Position numbers and translations under genes: made by a program. A stretch of 64,000 nt of DNA, taken from positions 3,148,501-3,212,500 of the forward strand of contig JAJNNQ010000023.1 in assembly GCA_027886175.1 (NCBI GenBank), given 5' to 3'. The notes beneath the pieces are model-generated. The model saw only the letters and a program-made list of their open reading frames with translations. It was not told where the DNA came from and did no database searches. Within the stretch, counting starts at the first letter, position 1; each line of letters opens with the position of its first letter. This DNA is from Phylloscopus collybita (lineage: Eukaryota; Chordata; Aves; Passeriformes; Phylloscopidae). Shown in pieces: positions 1-12,020 of the stretch.

Positions 1-390
1 GCAGGATTGTTGCTGGGTGGGCACTGTCCATCACATCCATGGTGCTGGTGATTGCTGGGGCCAGGGGAAGGTCTGAACCCCTGGTGGGACAAATGCCTGC
101 CCAGCCCAGATGGGTTGTTCAGAGGCAGCCCCGAGTGAACAGCTGCTGCTGGGACTGCTGTGAGTTTGGAAATGTGCTTACTCCTATCTTTGGATAACAC
201 TGAGAAGGGTGAAGAGGAGGAGGGGGTGGGATTTTTAGCTGGAAGGGTTTTACCCTGCTTCTAGAGACTTTTCCTTTACCTCCTCCCCTGGAAACACAGA
301 TTCCACGCACAGCTCTGAGCTTCTGCCTCTTCCCCACTGCCTCTTGGGCAATAAAAGCAGAACTGGGTGTCTCTTCATTTGCACAGCTCA

Positions 391-438
<48 letters not shown>

Positions 439-2082
439 GGGGGGGTGGGCAGGGCCCAAAAAGATAATCTATTTAATCCTACCATATCCTCCATGAGACA
501 CAGCTTCCTACATCAGTTCTGTGCCCCTGAGGGTAAAGAATTATTCAAGGCATCAAGCCTGACCTGGATTTTGTGTGATGTGATCGCATCCAGAGCATGG
601 AAATCCACGCGATCAAATGGCAAATCTCTGAGCCTTGGCAGATATGCCTCCTGCTCTGCAGAACTATGTTGCCATGGCTACATCTCAGTGTGAGCATTTC
701 TCTCCTTATCCCCAACGTCTTTTCTTCTGCCAGGCTTGCTGCCTGTGCTCAAAGCCCAGCCTGGCATGGGCAGTGCTGGGCTGGGCACCACAGCAGCACA
801 GGGGCAGTGGGGAGTGGGTGACAAACTCACCCCATGCCTGAATCTGAGGTGGGTGAGTTGTTGCCAGTGACTCCTTAAATGGGGGCAAAAAAAAAATAAA
901 AATGAACACAGCAAGGGCTTGAAACACCTGTCAAAAATGCTGCTTCTGTTTATGGCTTGAGCAGAGAGAAAGTGAAAAGCAGAAGGGAGGGGGTTGCATG
1001 GGGAGCTGGGAAGCCTGAGCTGCAGCTCTGCCCTTCCTGGTGCTGCTCTCCCTGCTGCAGCCCCCCTGCACCAAAGGGGTGCCAGTCACCTGCCACCTAA
1101 AGGCAGCTGGAGATTCAGAGATGAAAGCCACTGGAAGTACCTTTGGGGCTGTTTCACTTGTCTGAGAGCTGCTCCTCTGTCATGCAACAATGGTCGTGGG
1201 TTTCTGTCACAAAAATACCCCTGGATGTGTTTACAGGCTGTAAAGCAGAAACAGAGGAGCACTGCCAGAGTAATGGGGTGTGTTTGGGGGATGTCACTGC
1301 TGGGGGGGGCTGAGTTCCCACTGACTGAGCATGAAAACTTCCTCTAAGACCATGAGACCCAGAGCATGGGTGTCAGGGTTGGAAAGCCCAGGGTGATTCC
1401 TGGCTGGGGAGAACAAGAGCCCCCCAGAGCTGTACTGGAAGCAAAACTCAGCATCTTCATAGGATGTTTACCATGCCATGTTGGTCCCTTTTTGGTTCTA
1501 GGGTTTGTATTTTTCCAAGCCATCCCCACTGAACATGTGTTATCTCATTTGGGGACATGGGTTAGGAATGAAAAACGAGTTCCTATGCTGGCCAAAGGAA
1601 TTGTGCACAGAGGAAAAAATCAGGTTGCCCCTGGTTAAACCCTACTGACTGCATTTTGGACTGCCCTGTACCTGTGCCACACATGCCTCATCCATGCTGG
1701 GTGTGCCACCAGATGCCCACATTTTGCCAGGCAGATTCTTTCAGTTCTAGGAAAAGCTCATGGCTTGTGCCCTGCACCAACCAAGTCTCTAACACATGCC
1801 CTGCTCGTGCTGCAGCAGGAGGGGAAAGGCTTTGCATGGTCAATCTGAGCTTCAAGAAGCTGCTTTGGGCATTACTGTCCCCCAGGAAGGCATCTGTAAC
1901 CCTGACCTATGGGGACTGCAGAGCCAGATGTGGCTCCTCTCCCTTTTTGGCTCAGTAGGTGTGGGAACTGACAGTGGTCAGAAAATGGATTTTTTCAGGC
2001 TTCAGGCACTGGCTTGAGCCTATGGAAAAGCCAAGCACACAACTTTCCCCCTCTGGCCTGAGAAATTGTAAGGAAACCCAAG
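1..2082. other. Unique noncoding DNA
   Basis: Complex, moderately GC-rich sequence with no recognisable gene, LTR or CR1. It contains one long poly-T run (listed separately). Open frames of up to 117 codons occur on both strands, but they overlap each other and show no domain, codon pattern or splice context. I see nothing functional here. Confidence 0.5.
393..437. repeat. Poly-T run, 45 nt
   Basis: An uninterrupted run of 45 T followed directly by a short G-rich patch. No retroposon body is recognisable on either side. The run length may be imprecise in the assembly. It generates a spurious polyphenylalanine frame. Confidence 0.9.
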
Positions 2083-2352
2083 AGCAGTGGTGGCAGTGAC
2101 AGAGCAGGGATGACAGGGACAGTGCAGGGATGGCAGGGACAGTGCAGAGTTGGCAGTGAGGGGATAGTGATGTCAATGAAGGTGCAGAGTTGGCAGTGAA
2201 GGTGCAGTGATGGCAGTGAAGGTGCAGTGATGGCAGTGACAGTGCAGAGTTGGCAGTGAGGGTGCAGTGATGTCAATGAGGGGACAGTGATGTCAATGAA
2301 GGTGCAGTGATGGCAGTGAGGGTGCAGTGATGGCAGTGAGGGTGCAGTGGTG
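2083..2352. repeat. Minisatellite, about 20-bp unit
   Basis: About 13 imperfect tandem copies of a 20-bp unit of the form GGTGCAGTGATGGCAGTGAA. Variants carry GAGTTGG or GATGTCAATG in the middle. The period is not a multiple of 3, yet the reverse frame stays open because the units lack stops, giving an artefactual Ser/Leu/His-rich frame. Not a gene. Confidence 0.9.
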
Positions 2353-3721
2353 CTGCTGCAGAGCTCCCATCTCCTCTGCCAGCATCTCCTCCCCCTTGGT
2401 GTGCACAACCAGTGTTTCAGGGCTGGGGATGGAAGCTCCCCAGCAGCAAGGATGAAAGAAATCCAGGTGAGCACGTTGGGTAGTTGGGATAAATCCATTT
2501 CCCCCTGCTCTCCAGATTTCTGGGGTTTCTCCTGAAATCCAGAAGGGAGGTAGAAAGGATGTGTTTTCCTCCTCTTCTGATTTTAATTGTGCATTCTAAC
2601 AAGAAACTGCAATACAGGCTCTTATTAAAGTCGCCTTGTGCTGCCAGACTTGCTGTGTTTGATAGAAACCCCAGAAAATCCCCTGAACAGCTATGTGGGA
2701 ATCCAATTCTTTTCAGTTGATGAGACTGTAAACACATTTCCTTGGATTTGCAAGAACCATAGCAGGAGTTTCAATCATATGAATAAAGCAAAAGAATATC
2801 TGATAGGGAATATTCCTGCTTTGCATATTCAAAACTTGCATCCTTATACTTAGGCAGCATCTTTTCAAAGGAATGAGGCACAAAGAGGCAAAGATGCATT
2901 GCCCAGGGGATTTAGGCAAAGAGCCTCCAAAATCAGTGGGGGTGGGTGTGTTCTCTCTATCAGATTTGAAATGTCCAAGTTAGATACTGGGTTAGGAGCC
3001 CAGGTGTCACTGCTGGTGGCCACTGGTGTCTCTGTGTTCAGCTCTGCTCCCAGTTCAATGCTCAGTGACCAGAGGGATCTTCAAATTTTAGCTTAAAACA
3101 GCCTTGGGTTGGGATGAAGGGTCTGTGCTCTTGGGGGTAACTTCAAGGGTAACTCTGCCACTCATCTTGAGTTGAGCTGAGCCCCCAAATTCTGGTACTT
3201 CCCATTTCACTTCAACTGGGTGCATTTCCCTCTCAAGCAATCTGTCCTTGTGGCTTCAGCAGAAGACAGCTCTAAATATAAAAGCAATCTGACCCATGGC
3301 GCTTGCTATTGAATGAGAAATCCCATAATACCAAATACCCAATGCTTTTTTTTTTTTTTTTTTTTCCCTCTTTGAACCCTAAAAACAGTTGGCAGCAGCT
3401 GATTCTATAAATGAATCCTATTTGGTGAGAAAGTTCTTACATTTCTGAGGTAATTTCCCTGTCTCTTGTGTTTATGTTCCTTTACCAGCTGGCCTCGCAG
3501 AGTCCCTGTGTGGCTGCTTGAAAAATGTGTCTAGTTACACTTCCCTTCTCTGTGCCCTTTGGGAATGCTTCTTTAAAAAAAAAAATAAAATAAAATAACA
3601 TAACCCTTTTCCAGACTTTCACCAATTTTCTTGGTCAAAGCATATTCCAAAAGTAAAGCTCTCAGCTCCTCAGAACTTGGTGACAACAAACACTAACTCA
3701 GCTTCTCATCTATCCACATGC

Positions 3722-3752
<31 letters not shown>

Positions 3753-4129
3753 ACAGCGGTTTGACAGCGAGTCAAAATATTTCCCTTTTTAGCACCCTGG
3801 CAAGTCCTGATGAGAGTTCTGTTTACTCCAGGAAGACAATGAGCAGGGAACAGCGTGAGGAAGCCTGGCTGCTGGTGTGATAACTCCTTCCCAGGCGAAG
3901 CCGCTCCCCTATCTCGGCTTGGCACTGAAATGCTGACTTCAAGGCCTGTTGGTATCTCTTTGCAAACCCTTTAATGGGCAGGAAATCGTACATATGCAAA
4001 TTAGAGGTGGGGGGGGGAGGTGATAAGCAGCCCCACCGTTGATCCCCTGGCATTTTGGCTCCTTCCCACCTCCAGCACCAGCTCTGCCCGCGCCGCTTTT
4101 CCGGAAAACCTGCTGGATCGGAGCATCTT
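2353..4129. other. Unique noncoding DNA with homopolymer runs
   Basis: No recognisable gene or dispersed repeat. It holds a T20 run at 3346-3365, an A-rich patch near 3573-3599 and an A28 run at 3722-3749. The part from about 3660 is more complex and AT-rich and grades into the next block. Confidence 0.5.
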
Positions 4130-4385
4130 ACCAAGGCCTTAAACGGGAGATAGCAGCATTTCTGATCTCATTTTCCACTATTTCAGCTGTGCCATAATCT
4201 ATTTACCACACAATTTGTGTCACTTTGATAAGCGGCTGCTTCAAGACTGCATTTATTAAAATCAAGAGCAGGGAGAGCTTTCAAGTCTCTCAAGTGTTGT
4301 AATAAATGTTTGAAATTAGTCATTACAGTGTTTGCCATGGTTCATATCATAGACTCTATCTAAATGACAAATGATCACAGCCTGG
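4130..4385. promoter_or_regulatory. Candidate conserved noncoding element
   Basis: An AT-rich but high-complexity block with no repeat, no long frame and several homeodomain/bZIP-like cores (CTATTTACC, CATTTATTAAAA, AAATTAGTCATTA). This texture is typical of deeply conserved vertebrate noncoding elements, but conservation cannot be shown from one sequence. It could equally be neutral AT-rich DNA. Confidence 0.3.
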
Positions 4386-4392
4386 ACATGCA

Positions 4393-4394
<2 letters not shown>

Positions 4395-4426
<32 letters not shown>
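4395..4426. repeat. Poly-T run, 32 nt
   Basis: Uninterrupted T32 at the downstream edge of the AT-rich block. No retroposon body was recognised beside it. Confidence 0.9.
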
Positions 4427-4428
<2 letters not shown>

Positions 4429-7284
4429 AGTGGGATGGGACAAGGTTGGGATAACCCAACTCAAAACTTCCCGAGTTGGAGCAGGATGGAAGGGAGGAGT
4501 GGAGAAGAGGGAAGGTTTCACTGGGAAACCTTATCAGAGGCTCAGGGCGATGGCTTCGAGCAGAGAAGTGCTGGCTCAGCTCTGACTTTCCTGCCTAAAA
4601 ATGAAATAAATCTGAAAAACAGCCAAAAGCCCCAAGAAGAGGCCGTGTAGGTTTTGCAGTGGCTGGTACCAGCCAATTGGTGATGCCTGGATTATGCAAA
4701 GTTCAACTCTTCCCCCATCAAACAGCTCCAGGATGGAAATTCACCTTGTTGCTCTGTTACATCTTCTTAGTGTGCTTGCCTGGCCATGGGATGTGCTGAT
4801 GTGGTCATTTAATAATTTAAAAAAAAACCAAAAAAACCCCTCAGAAATCAAATTAAACCCTCTAAGTACAGTTCTCTGTGTGTGCATGTATATATTCACA
4901 CATATATAGGCACAGACGTATTAAACACATACGGCACAGAAAAGAGACAATTATTAAGACAAATATTCTGTCTCAATTCATTTTGTTCTTCATTTTCCCA
5001 TCAGGAATGTAATAGCTGAATTTATAGTGTTGAGCCTGGGCTATAAATTCCATTATTTTCAGTGACTATATCAATTACATCCCTTGAAAGGGACCCCCAA
5101 GGCAAGGGGAGAAAATTGGAGACAAAAACCTTCAGAAGGGAGGATGCAGGAGGTAGAGGAGGTAGAGAATCATCCCCTCCCCTATTTTCTCCTCGCTCAT
5201 TACCCATAACCAGCACCTTGTCCCCACAAAAAAAGCTTGCTGAGCTCCCTGGTGCTCCAGCTGGCACCCAAGACAGAGCCACTCTGGTGACAAGTGTGTC
5301 ACTGAGGAAATAATTGCAGTGCCACACACACAGGTGCTGACTCAAAAGGGGAGCAGGAAATGGTCTTGTCTGAATATAAATGGTATTTGTTTTAGAGAAA
5401 TTCAATTGTCAGGGAAGAAAACAAAGCGCTTTTTTTTAGTTTTTCTTTTTTTAAAGGAAATGAGCCAACTGCTCATCTCCTGTCCTTGAGCTGAAAAATG
5501 ATTTTTATTTTTTTTTAAAGGCTTCTTGCATTGGGACAGGCTTGGAAAAGGGAGAGCACAGTTTCAAAGGGCAGAGTGCTGAGATGAGAAGTTGTTCCTT
5601 TAGCAACTTTTTGAAGAGTTTTTACTATTTCCCCTTCTCCCTTAGTGCCAGTGATCGGGTTGGCTTGTTTTGTTTCGGTGGGATTGGTTTTGTTTTCAGT
5701 GCCTCTCACCACACCCCAGGGCTGGCCTGTGAAAGGCAGAGCAGAAACTCTACAACTGAAAAGGGAAACAGCAGAAACTGAGGGAACCCTACAGCAGGAA
5801 CCTCCCTTGTTAACAAGCAGGAGGAGGAGCCTGTGCCAGGTGCTGAAGAGCTGGATGCTGCTGCAGACCCAATATGGTTTAAAACTTGGTCCCAGATGTG
5901 TGCCAAGCTCAAACTTCTTCATGTTCCAGAAAAAAACATCTCGTTTATATTTCCAAATGGCAGAGGCTGCTGGGCTTCCCTCTCACTGCAGAGCAGAGAT
6001 GTGCAGGGTCCAGCTGTACATTTATTTCCTGCACTGGAGCTGTATTATCTCTGTGTCCATCTAATGGCCCTCAGCATTGCTCCTTAGCTCCTCACCCAGA
6101 GGTTTACACCCTCAGTACATTTATTGGCAGTTTCTTCTGTCATTTAAATGGCTGCATCCCTTTAAACTGCTTTAATCTCCCTCCTTCCTTCACAGACTGT
6201 GTCTCTTCAAGTGACTTTCTTGGGCAGAAGGGATGAGAGTTGCCAGAATGTACCTTTCTCTACTGGAAATGCTAAACGATGCCTCCAGGCATCATGTTGG
6301 TCTTCCAAGTGATGAAATCCCCAGTTAGAAGCAGAAATTCCTGCTTATCCCCCGTGCATCCTCTCTGTGTCTGGTCTTGACCCCGGGAGATGGCAGAGCA
6401 AGTGCCTGGAGGAGGAGGAGGAGGGAGATTGTGTCCCTTGGAGATAGGAGGCTCAGGAAAGGGCAGCACAATCTTGAAACTTGTGCTCCAGCCCCTTCTC
6501 CAGCTCCATTCTCTTCTCTGGACATGCTCCAGCCCTTCAGTGTCCTTCTTGCTGGGGTCCACGACCCTGGGTGTGAGGTGTCCAGTGCTGTGGGACACTC
6601 ACTGCCCTGCTCCTGTGACCACAAGATGCTATTGGCCTGCTTGGCCACTGCCTGGGCACTTATCCACCTCTGACCCTGGTCCTGAGCTGTCCTGGTGTGA
6701 CCTGTGTCCCTTCCAGCTCCCTGCTACCCTGGCACCCTCTTGCACCTTTCCTTGTTGTGTTTGTTTCCTACTTATTTTAACTATGCTGTGGTCAGAAGAC
6801 TGAAAAACATTGAATAAGTGGAGTTTTTTGGTTTCTCCATCAATAATTTCCTTCCTCCTCGTGCCGTGCCCTTCAGTTGCCGTTGAGACTTTCACCCATG
6901 TCACAGATTCTACTAAATCCTGTCTCCTCAAGCTTAGCTAATGACAAATGCTCTATGGAAATCTGGATGAAACCTGCTGCATCTCATTTGCCTAGAAAAA
7001 TCTCTCAAGGAGAAGACAGCAGGTTGGGGGGGGGGGGGGGGGTGTGGAATGTTGTGCTTGTGATAAATAGTGAACTTAATGAAGATTGCTGATGGACAGC
7101 ATTGTGTACTGGAGCCTTTTGTTCCCCCCAGTATGAGATGGATGGTGGCATCCAGCATTTCCTCGGTGTTTCTGCCTTGCAGGGTTGTCCACCCTGTCGT
7201 TCAGCCCTCTGCTCCCGAGCAGGAGCTGCCAATTTGTGCCAATAGCAATTTCCCACCTCCCCCATTCCTCCTTTGAGGGAGTTG
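4427..7284. other. Unique noncoding DNA
   Basis: No LTR, CR1 or gene recognised. It contains short simple patches (A/C-rich near 4818-4840, TA-rich near 4885-4910) and a 17-nt G run at 7026-7042. The open frames of 100-139 codons in 5515-6803 lie on both strands in overlapping frames and match nothing I recognise. Confidence 0.45.
7026..7042 (+). repeat. G17 homopolymer
   Basis: Seventeen consecutive G within GGTTGG...GGTGTGG. Such a run can fold into a G-quadruplex and is prone to length error in sequencing. Confidence 0.85.
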
Positions 7285-7720
7285 ATCTTGAGATATTTTT
7301 TTAATACATTAGTTTATAATTAAAGGATATTGTATTAAGAGCATTAAGATACGACCTGCCTTACCTCCATAAATACTCTTTTTTTTTTTTTTTTTTCCTC
7401 CTCCCCTACTTGCTGGGAAGGCTTTAAAAACATCCACTTGGAAATTCATGCAGATGATATTTAGACATGCAGATATGCACTCCTGTTTTGCATGAATGTT
7501 TGACCTTGGGCAGAGCTGTTCAATGCAGGATGGATGTGTTGTGGCTGCATTTAATCATCTGAAGCAGAGATGAAGCCTTGAAAAACCACATAGACCCAAT
7601 TCCCAATTCCCAGCCTCTGGATGGTAATGAACTTCTGAGAAATAGCTAATCAATAAATTGAACAAAAGACTCAGGCAGCTAAACCACTTTGTCAGGGCCT
7701 TAATTACAATTGCAGAAATA
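7285..7720. promoter_or_regulatory. Candidate conserved noncoding element
   Basis: AT-rich, complex sequence with motifs such as TTAATACATTAGTTTATAATTAAAGG, interrupted by a T18 run (7379-7396). Downstream are octamer-like ATGCAGAT / GCATGAAT elements near 7445-7495 and CTTAATTACAATTGC near 7699. No repeat match and no coding potential. Conservation is inferred only from texture. Confidence 0.28.
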
Positions 7721-7733
7721 AATCGGGAGGGGG

Positions 7734-7751
7734 GTGGTGGTGGTGGTGGTG
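7734..7751 (+). repeat. (TGG)n microsatellite
   Basis: Six perfect TGG triplets following a GGGAGGGG patch. The minus strand frame reads polyhistidine, which is an artefact. Confidence 0.85.
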
Positions 7752-8125
7752 CTTGGGAGCCTTTGCCAGACAGAAGGAACCCTTTCCTCTCTGGAGGTAA
7801 CCCTTTGCAAACTGAGCAGCCTGGCTCCCTGTGAGCCTTGTGCCTTTGTGTCTGTGTTCACAGAGGGCTCTGAATGGGGGAAAACAACCCAAAACAGGCT
7901 GCTGCAGGACAGGCTGGGCTGTCCCTGACCTCTGAAGCTGCTGCAGTGAGGTTCCACTGGGCAGGAGGCTTTTTACTTACCACTTTCCACGAGGGAGGGG
8001 ATGAGGAGGATCCAAAGCAGCAGGCCATGCCAGGGCAAGCTGGGCTGCTTCACCTGGGGAGAAAGCTGAAGATTTAGGGCCAGATGCAGCCAGCAGGATC
8101 AGGAAGGACATCTGAGGACAGCCAG

Positions 8126-8465
8126 TGTTGTGTTCCTCTGGGGAAATGGGTTTTTCCCCAGAACCCCCTAAAACTGTAACCTACTAGTTTGAGCCTGTCC
8201 TTCCCTTATCTCTGACCTATGGCTCTGTGCCAGCTATCTGTCCTGGGACAGAGAGTCTAGATAAAATAAACCCCTGCTCTTCCTTGTTCGCCCTCTTTGC
8301 TCCTGGCAACCCCTTTGGGAATAAAGCCTTGGAATATACCCCTGAGCTAAGAGCCTCTTTTGAACCTTTTACCCACATCCCCTGAAGTATTTCCCCCAAA
8401 GCTCCCCAGAAACTGAGCTAGCACAGCAGCCCAGGGTGGGGGGCGAGCAGGGGGGCAGCACTTCA
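8126..8465 (+). mobile_element. Solo LTR, family A, copy A1
   Basis: About 340 bp beginning TGTTGTG and ending CTTCA, flanked by a candidate 6-bp target-site duplication AGCCAG (8120-8125 and 8466-8471). It has a polyadenylation signal AATAAA at 8320-8325. The body is nearly identical, reverse-complemented, to 29327-29655, which establishes it as a dispersed repeat. No retroviral internal sequence follows, so it is a solo LTR. The exact 3' boundary is uncertain, because alignment with copy A2 ends near the GCACT at 8458-8462. The ERV class cannot be fixed, although 6-bp duplications are usual for class II elements. Confidence 0.75.
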
Positions 8466-8471
8466 AGCCAG

Positions 8472-11400
8472 GAGAGACAGGAGCCAGGCCAGTAGCCAGG
8501 CCAGTAGCCAAGCCAGTAGCCCACCTCCCCCTTGCTGTGCCAGCAGTGCCATCCCTTGCCAGCAGCAGGAGCGGTGGAGCTGGGGAAGCCGGAGCAAGGG
8601 GGCTGTCAGTGAAAAAAAAAAAGCCTTGGGAGGCTGGCTGGTTCCTGGCTCAATTATAGCAGCAGGCATTTCACGTGCCTGTCTCCTGGCAGCGCGTGCT
8701 GCACAACAAAAGGGCTGGATCCTTGGGGATTGCCTTTGCAGAAGTGGGTTTTGCCTTAAGGAATATTGCAGGGCCGGGGTGGGTGGCTTGCAGGAGGGTG
8801 GATGGGTGTGCCAGAGGCTCAGAGGGCACATGGTGACCAGGGAGAACAAAGATCTTGAGGAGCTTTGGGCTTTTTTTGAGGGGTAGCTCAGTAGTGTGGG
8901 CGAGTAGTGGTGCTCGGTTACCCTGCGGGGATCCAGAGAAGTGGGAATGCCTCGACGGAGTGTTGTCTTTTGGGGGTGTTTAAAATTGGACAGAACAGGA
9001 CATTTCACGGAACAGATTTAAACCCTGAGAGATGGACTGTGTCCCACGTGAGCTGCTTTTCACCCTTGCAGGGGAGTTGGTTGGTGACAGTCTCGCTGCC
9101 CTCCTCTTCCTCACCCTCAACACCCCTTGGGCTTGGCAGAAAGGAGCTTTTTTTTTTGTTTCCCTAACAAAAATCCCTTGAAAGACAGGGTTTCTTCTAG
9201 GCCTGCTCACTGCAGGTGGGTGGCTCCAGCTGCTGGGATCCCCAGGGCTACGTAGAGCTTGGCCACCTTCTACTGGAGGGCAGCCACCAGCTGCAAGAGC
9301 TCAGAGTGTACTGGGACCACAGCACCCCATTTTGCTGTTACAGGTGCTGGAGATCCCCATCAAACAGCATCCCAGAGCCCAGCTGCTGTCCTGGGGGGCC
9401 AGTTTTGAGGCAGTGGTTGTGTCCTGCAGCATCGCTGTGATTCCCAGCAGCACGAGCTCTGAGTGGCAGCAGTGCAGGCTGCAGGTGCTGCACCCCCAGG
9501 ATGCAGTTATCCCCCAAAGCAGGGGGATTTCCTGCTGGAAATGGGTCAGCCTCTGCTGGCCTGCAGCAGTGAGAAACCTGGTTGTGTGTGAATACTCTTG
9601 AACTTGTAAGAGATCTCCGTGGCTGGGGGGGAAATGGGAATTAATTTTCATCTCAGAACCCCTCCCCTCAAACCTCAACGCCAGGGTCTGCAAAAGAACA
9701 AACCCCAGGTGATAGAAACCCCGCAGCATCTCCTGTTGTCAAACTCCAGCATGTTTTAGGGTTTTTCTGGCTCAGGGCTCTGCTGAAAGAGCATTTAGCA
9801 CTTCTGCCTCCCTGCCAGCCTGGCTCCAGTTCCCTGCCTTTCCCACGGAGCTGGGGAATGGCTCTGTAATGAGGCAGCAGGTGACACGAAGCTGCTGGGA
9901 ATAAGGATGCCTTTCTGTGAGCTGCTCTGCCTTTGTGCCCAGGTTCTTCCTGAAGCAGCAGATAAATCTCCATCCCGGCACAGCGGGGATGCTCGCAGAG
10001 CAATCCCCGGGACGTGAGTGAGCTGCTGCTGTCGGCGCTGTGTTTACTGCACAGATAAAATATTTACAGCTCCATCTTTGCTGGGAGATGTGGCTCGTCC
10101 AGTCCCTCATGAAGGTCAGGGGAAAGTCAGTAAAATTTATTGAGGGTTTATGGCAGCAGCGTGCTGCAAAGCAAGGTTACAGTGTTAGACACCTCTGCTC
10201 GGCGGGCAGGGAAGGCTGGTGGGAGGCAGGAGGGAGAGGAGAGCAGCTCAGTGTGCATCACTGGCTTGGGCTCCCAAACCCTCTGTGTTATATTTAATTA
10301 AATGATAAGCTCCAAGTGGCAGAGCAGGGTGCAGGGCTCCTAGCAGGCTGCAGTCCCACATCCCAGCAGTTGAGCAAACGATGTTTTTGCTGTGCTGGTG
10401 CTGAGCCCTTCCGAGGGGGCAGGGTCTGTGTTTGTGGCTCTGAGTGCACTGGTGTTTGTGTGGGGGAGAGAGTGGGTGAGCCACATCTGTCTCTTCTCTT
10501 CTCATTAATTCTGATTTCTGCCAAGAGCCTCGAACCAGGACTGCATTGTACTGCATGTGGTAGGAATAACCAGAGTGAAGGTGGCTTCTGTCTTGGAGAG
10601 CTGGGGGAGCCCTCTGGGCACACACAGGGACTTTTCCCTGAGAGCAGCTGGGACAGTCTTGAGTTCTCTGGTGTCTGGGCAGCCTGCTCTGGGCAGGGAG
10701 GGCATCTCCCATCCCTCTGGGCTGCTCCTGCACCCCAGGAGCTCTTTGCTTGGTTCTCCTCTTGCCCTGAAAGGCTGTGAGCAGAGGGTTTGTGCCCCTC
10801 TCTGCACCGAGGAGAGCAGCCAGGATGAAACCCCCGTGTCGGGTGTCACAGCCCAGCCCGCAGGGAACAGCTTGGGTGTCTGTCCGTCTGTCTGTCCGCA
10901 GCGGTGCAGGGCTGGGATTTGCTGTGCACCCCTCACATTTCCATTTGGCACCTCCTGTCCCCACTCCCCGTGTGGTTTCCCTTCCAAATAAATGGGGAAA
11001 GCTCCCCGTGGGAGAGGACACGCTGTCCCAAACCTCTCCTGGATCACAGCAGCTCCCTCCCCGGCTTTGTTGGTTGGCGAAATGATTTGCGTTTCAATGA
11101 AGAAGGATAAAAGCTAGGTGTTTGGGGCTCTTGGTGCCTCTCCTCACGGGGTTCTGTGGCAGGAGCAAGTCCAGAGGTGGCTCAGGCAGAGCAGGTGCTG
11201 CCCAGGCTGCTTTGGGGGTCAGGGCAGAGCTGCTACAGCAGCAACAGGCACAAAACCCTGATTTTTTTTTCTAAGCCAAACACACCGGGCTCTGGTGGTG
11301 GCTCTGCTGTCTCTCTCCTCTGAGGGCTATGAAGTGTTTATTTCTGAGCCACAGCTTTTCATTTAACAAGGAGGGCTGGAAGTCAGATCAATGAGAAAGG

Positions 11401-11770
11401 CAGGAAGAAGCTGGGAATGAAGTGCTGCCTGCTCCTATCAGCTCCTGGGCCTGTTTATAACCTGATAATAGAAAGGCTTCTCTGTGATCTTATTACTAAG
11501 AAGGTTGGAGCCTTGAGCATGCCATAAAAACCCCCCAAGCAGCCTAGGTGGTTTGCTAACACCCCGTGTACACCAACGTGGGAAGCTAAAACTGGCCAGG
11601 AGTTCCCCTTGGGATGTGGGCATATCCCTGCAAATTCCCTCTCCCTCTTTCCCTGACCTCACCCTAAAGAGTGATCTGCTGGAAGCTGAAGGTGTCTGTC
11701 TGATCTGCTGCTGGGGAAAGGAAATCTTGAGAACATTTGACAAAGAGCGCGGAGTTGAAATTAAATATCG
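8472..11770. other. GC-richer unique DNA, no gene recognised
   Basis: Relatively GC-rich unique sequence. The longest open frames are 257 codons on the minus strand (10248-11021) and 180 codons in another minus frame over the same DNA. They overlap several open frames on the plus strand, have no recognisable domain, and read like random translation of GC-rich DNA. The segment 9190-9600 is rich in CAGC/GCTG and splice-like CAG|GT words but forms no convincing exon. Confidence 0.4.
8485..8523 (+). repeat. Short tandem repeat, about 13-bp unit
   Basis: Three copies of a GCCAGGCCAGTA-type unit just downstream of LTR A1. On the minus strand it gives a LLAWLLAW-type frame, which is a by-product. 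Confidence 0.7.
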
Positions 11771-12020
11771 TAATGATATAAAACAGTAAGCAGATCTGCT
11801 TGACAGCCTTGACAGCTATTTGTTATAGAAAACAGCGTTTATGATGTCAGTCCTATAAGGGAATGTGTTTGAATTAAAATAATTACAGCAGATAGTACAA
11901 CAAAGACTCCCTGTAGTCAATCATCCTTCACAAATACGCCGTACAAAACCTTCCCAAATGAGTGAAGGAGACGTGGGGACTGCAGCCTGGCAAATAAATA
12001 CCAATAAGAGGCTGCACTAC
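11770..12020. promoter_or_regulatory. Candidate conserved noncoding element
   Basis: AT-rich complex block with repeated regulatory-like words: TAATGATATAAAA, GACAGCCTTGACAGC, TGATGTCA (CRE-like), GAATTAAAATAATTACAGC and GTCAATCATCC (PBX/HOX-like). No repeat and no frame. Inference from composition only. Confidence 0.33.

Noticed and set aside
10248..11021. 257-codon minus-strand frame
   Set aside because: No recognisable domain, overlapped by other long frames on both strands in GC-rich DNA, and no splice or promoter context.
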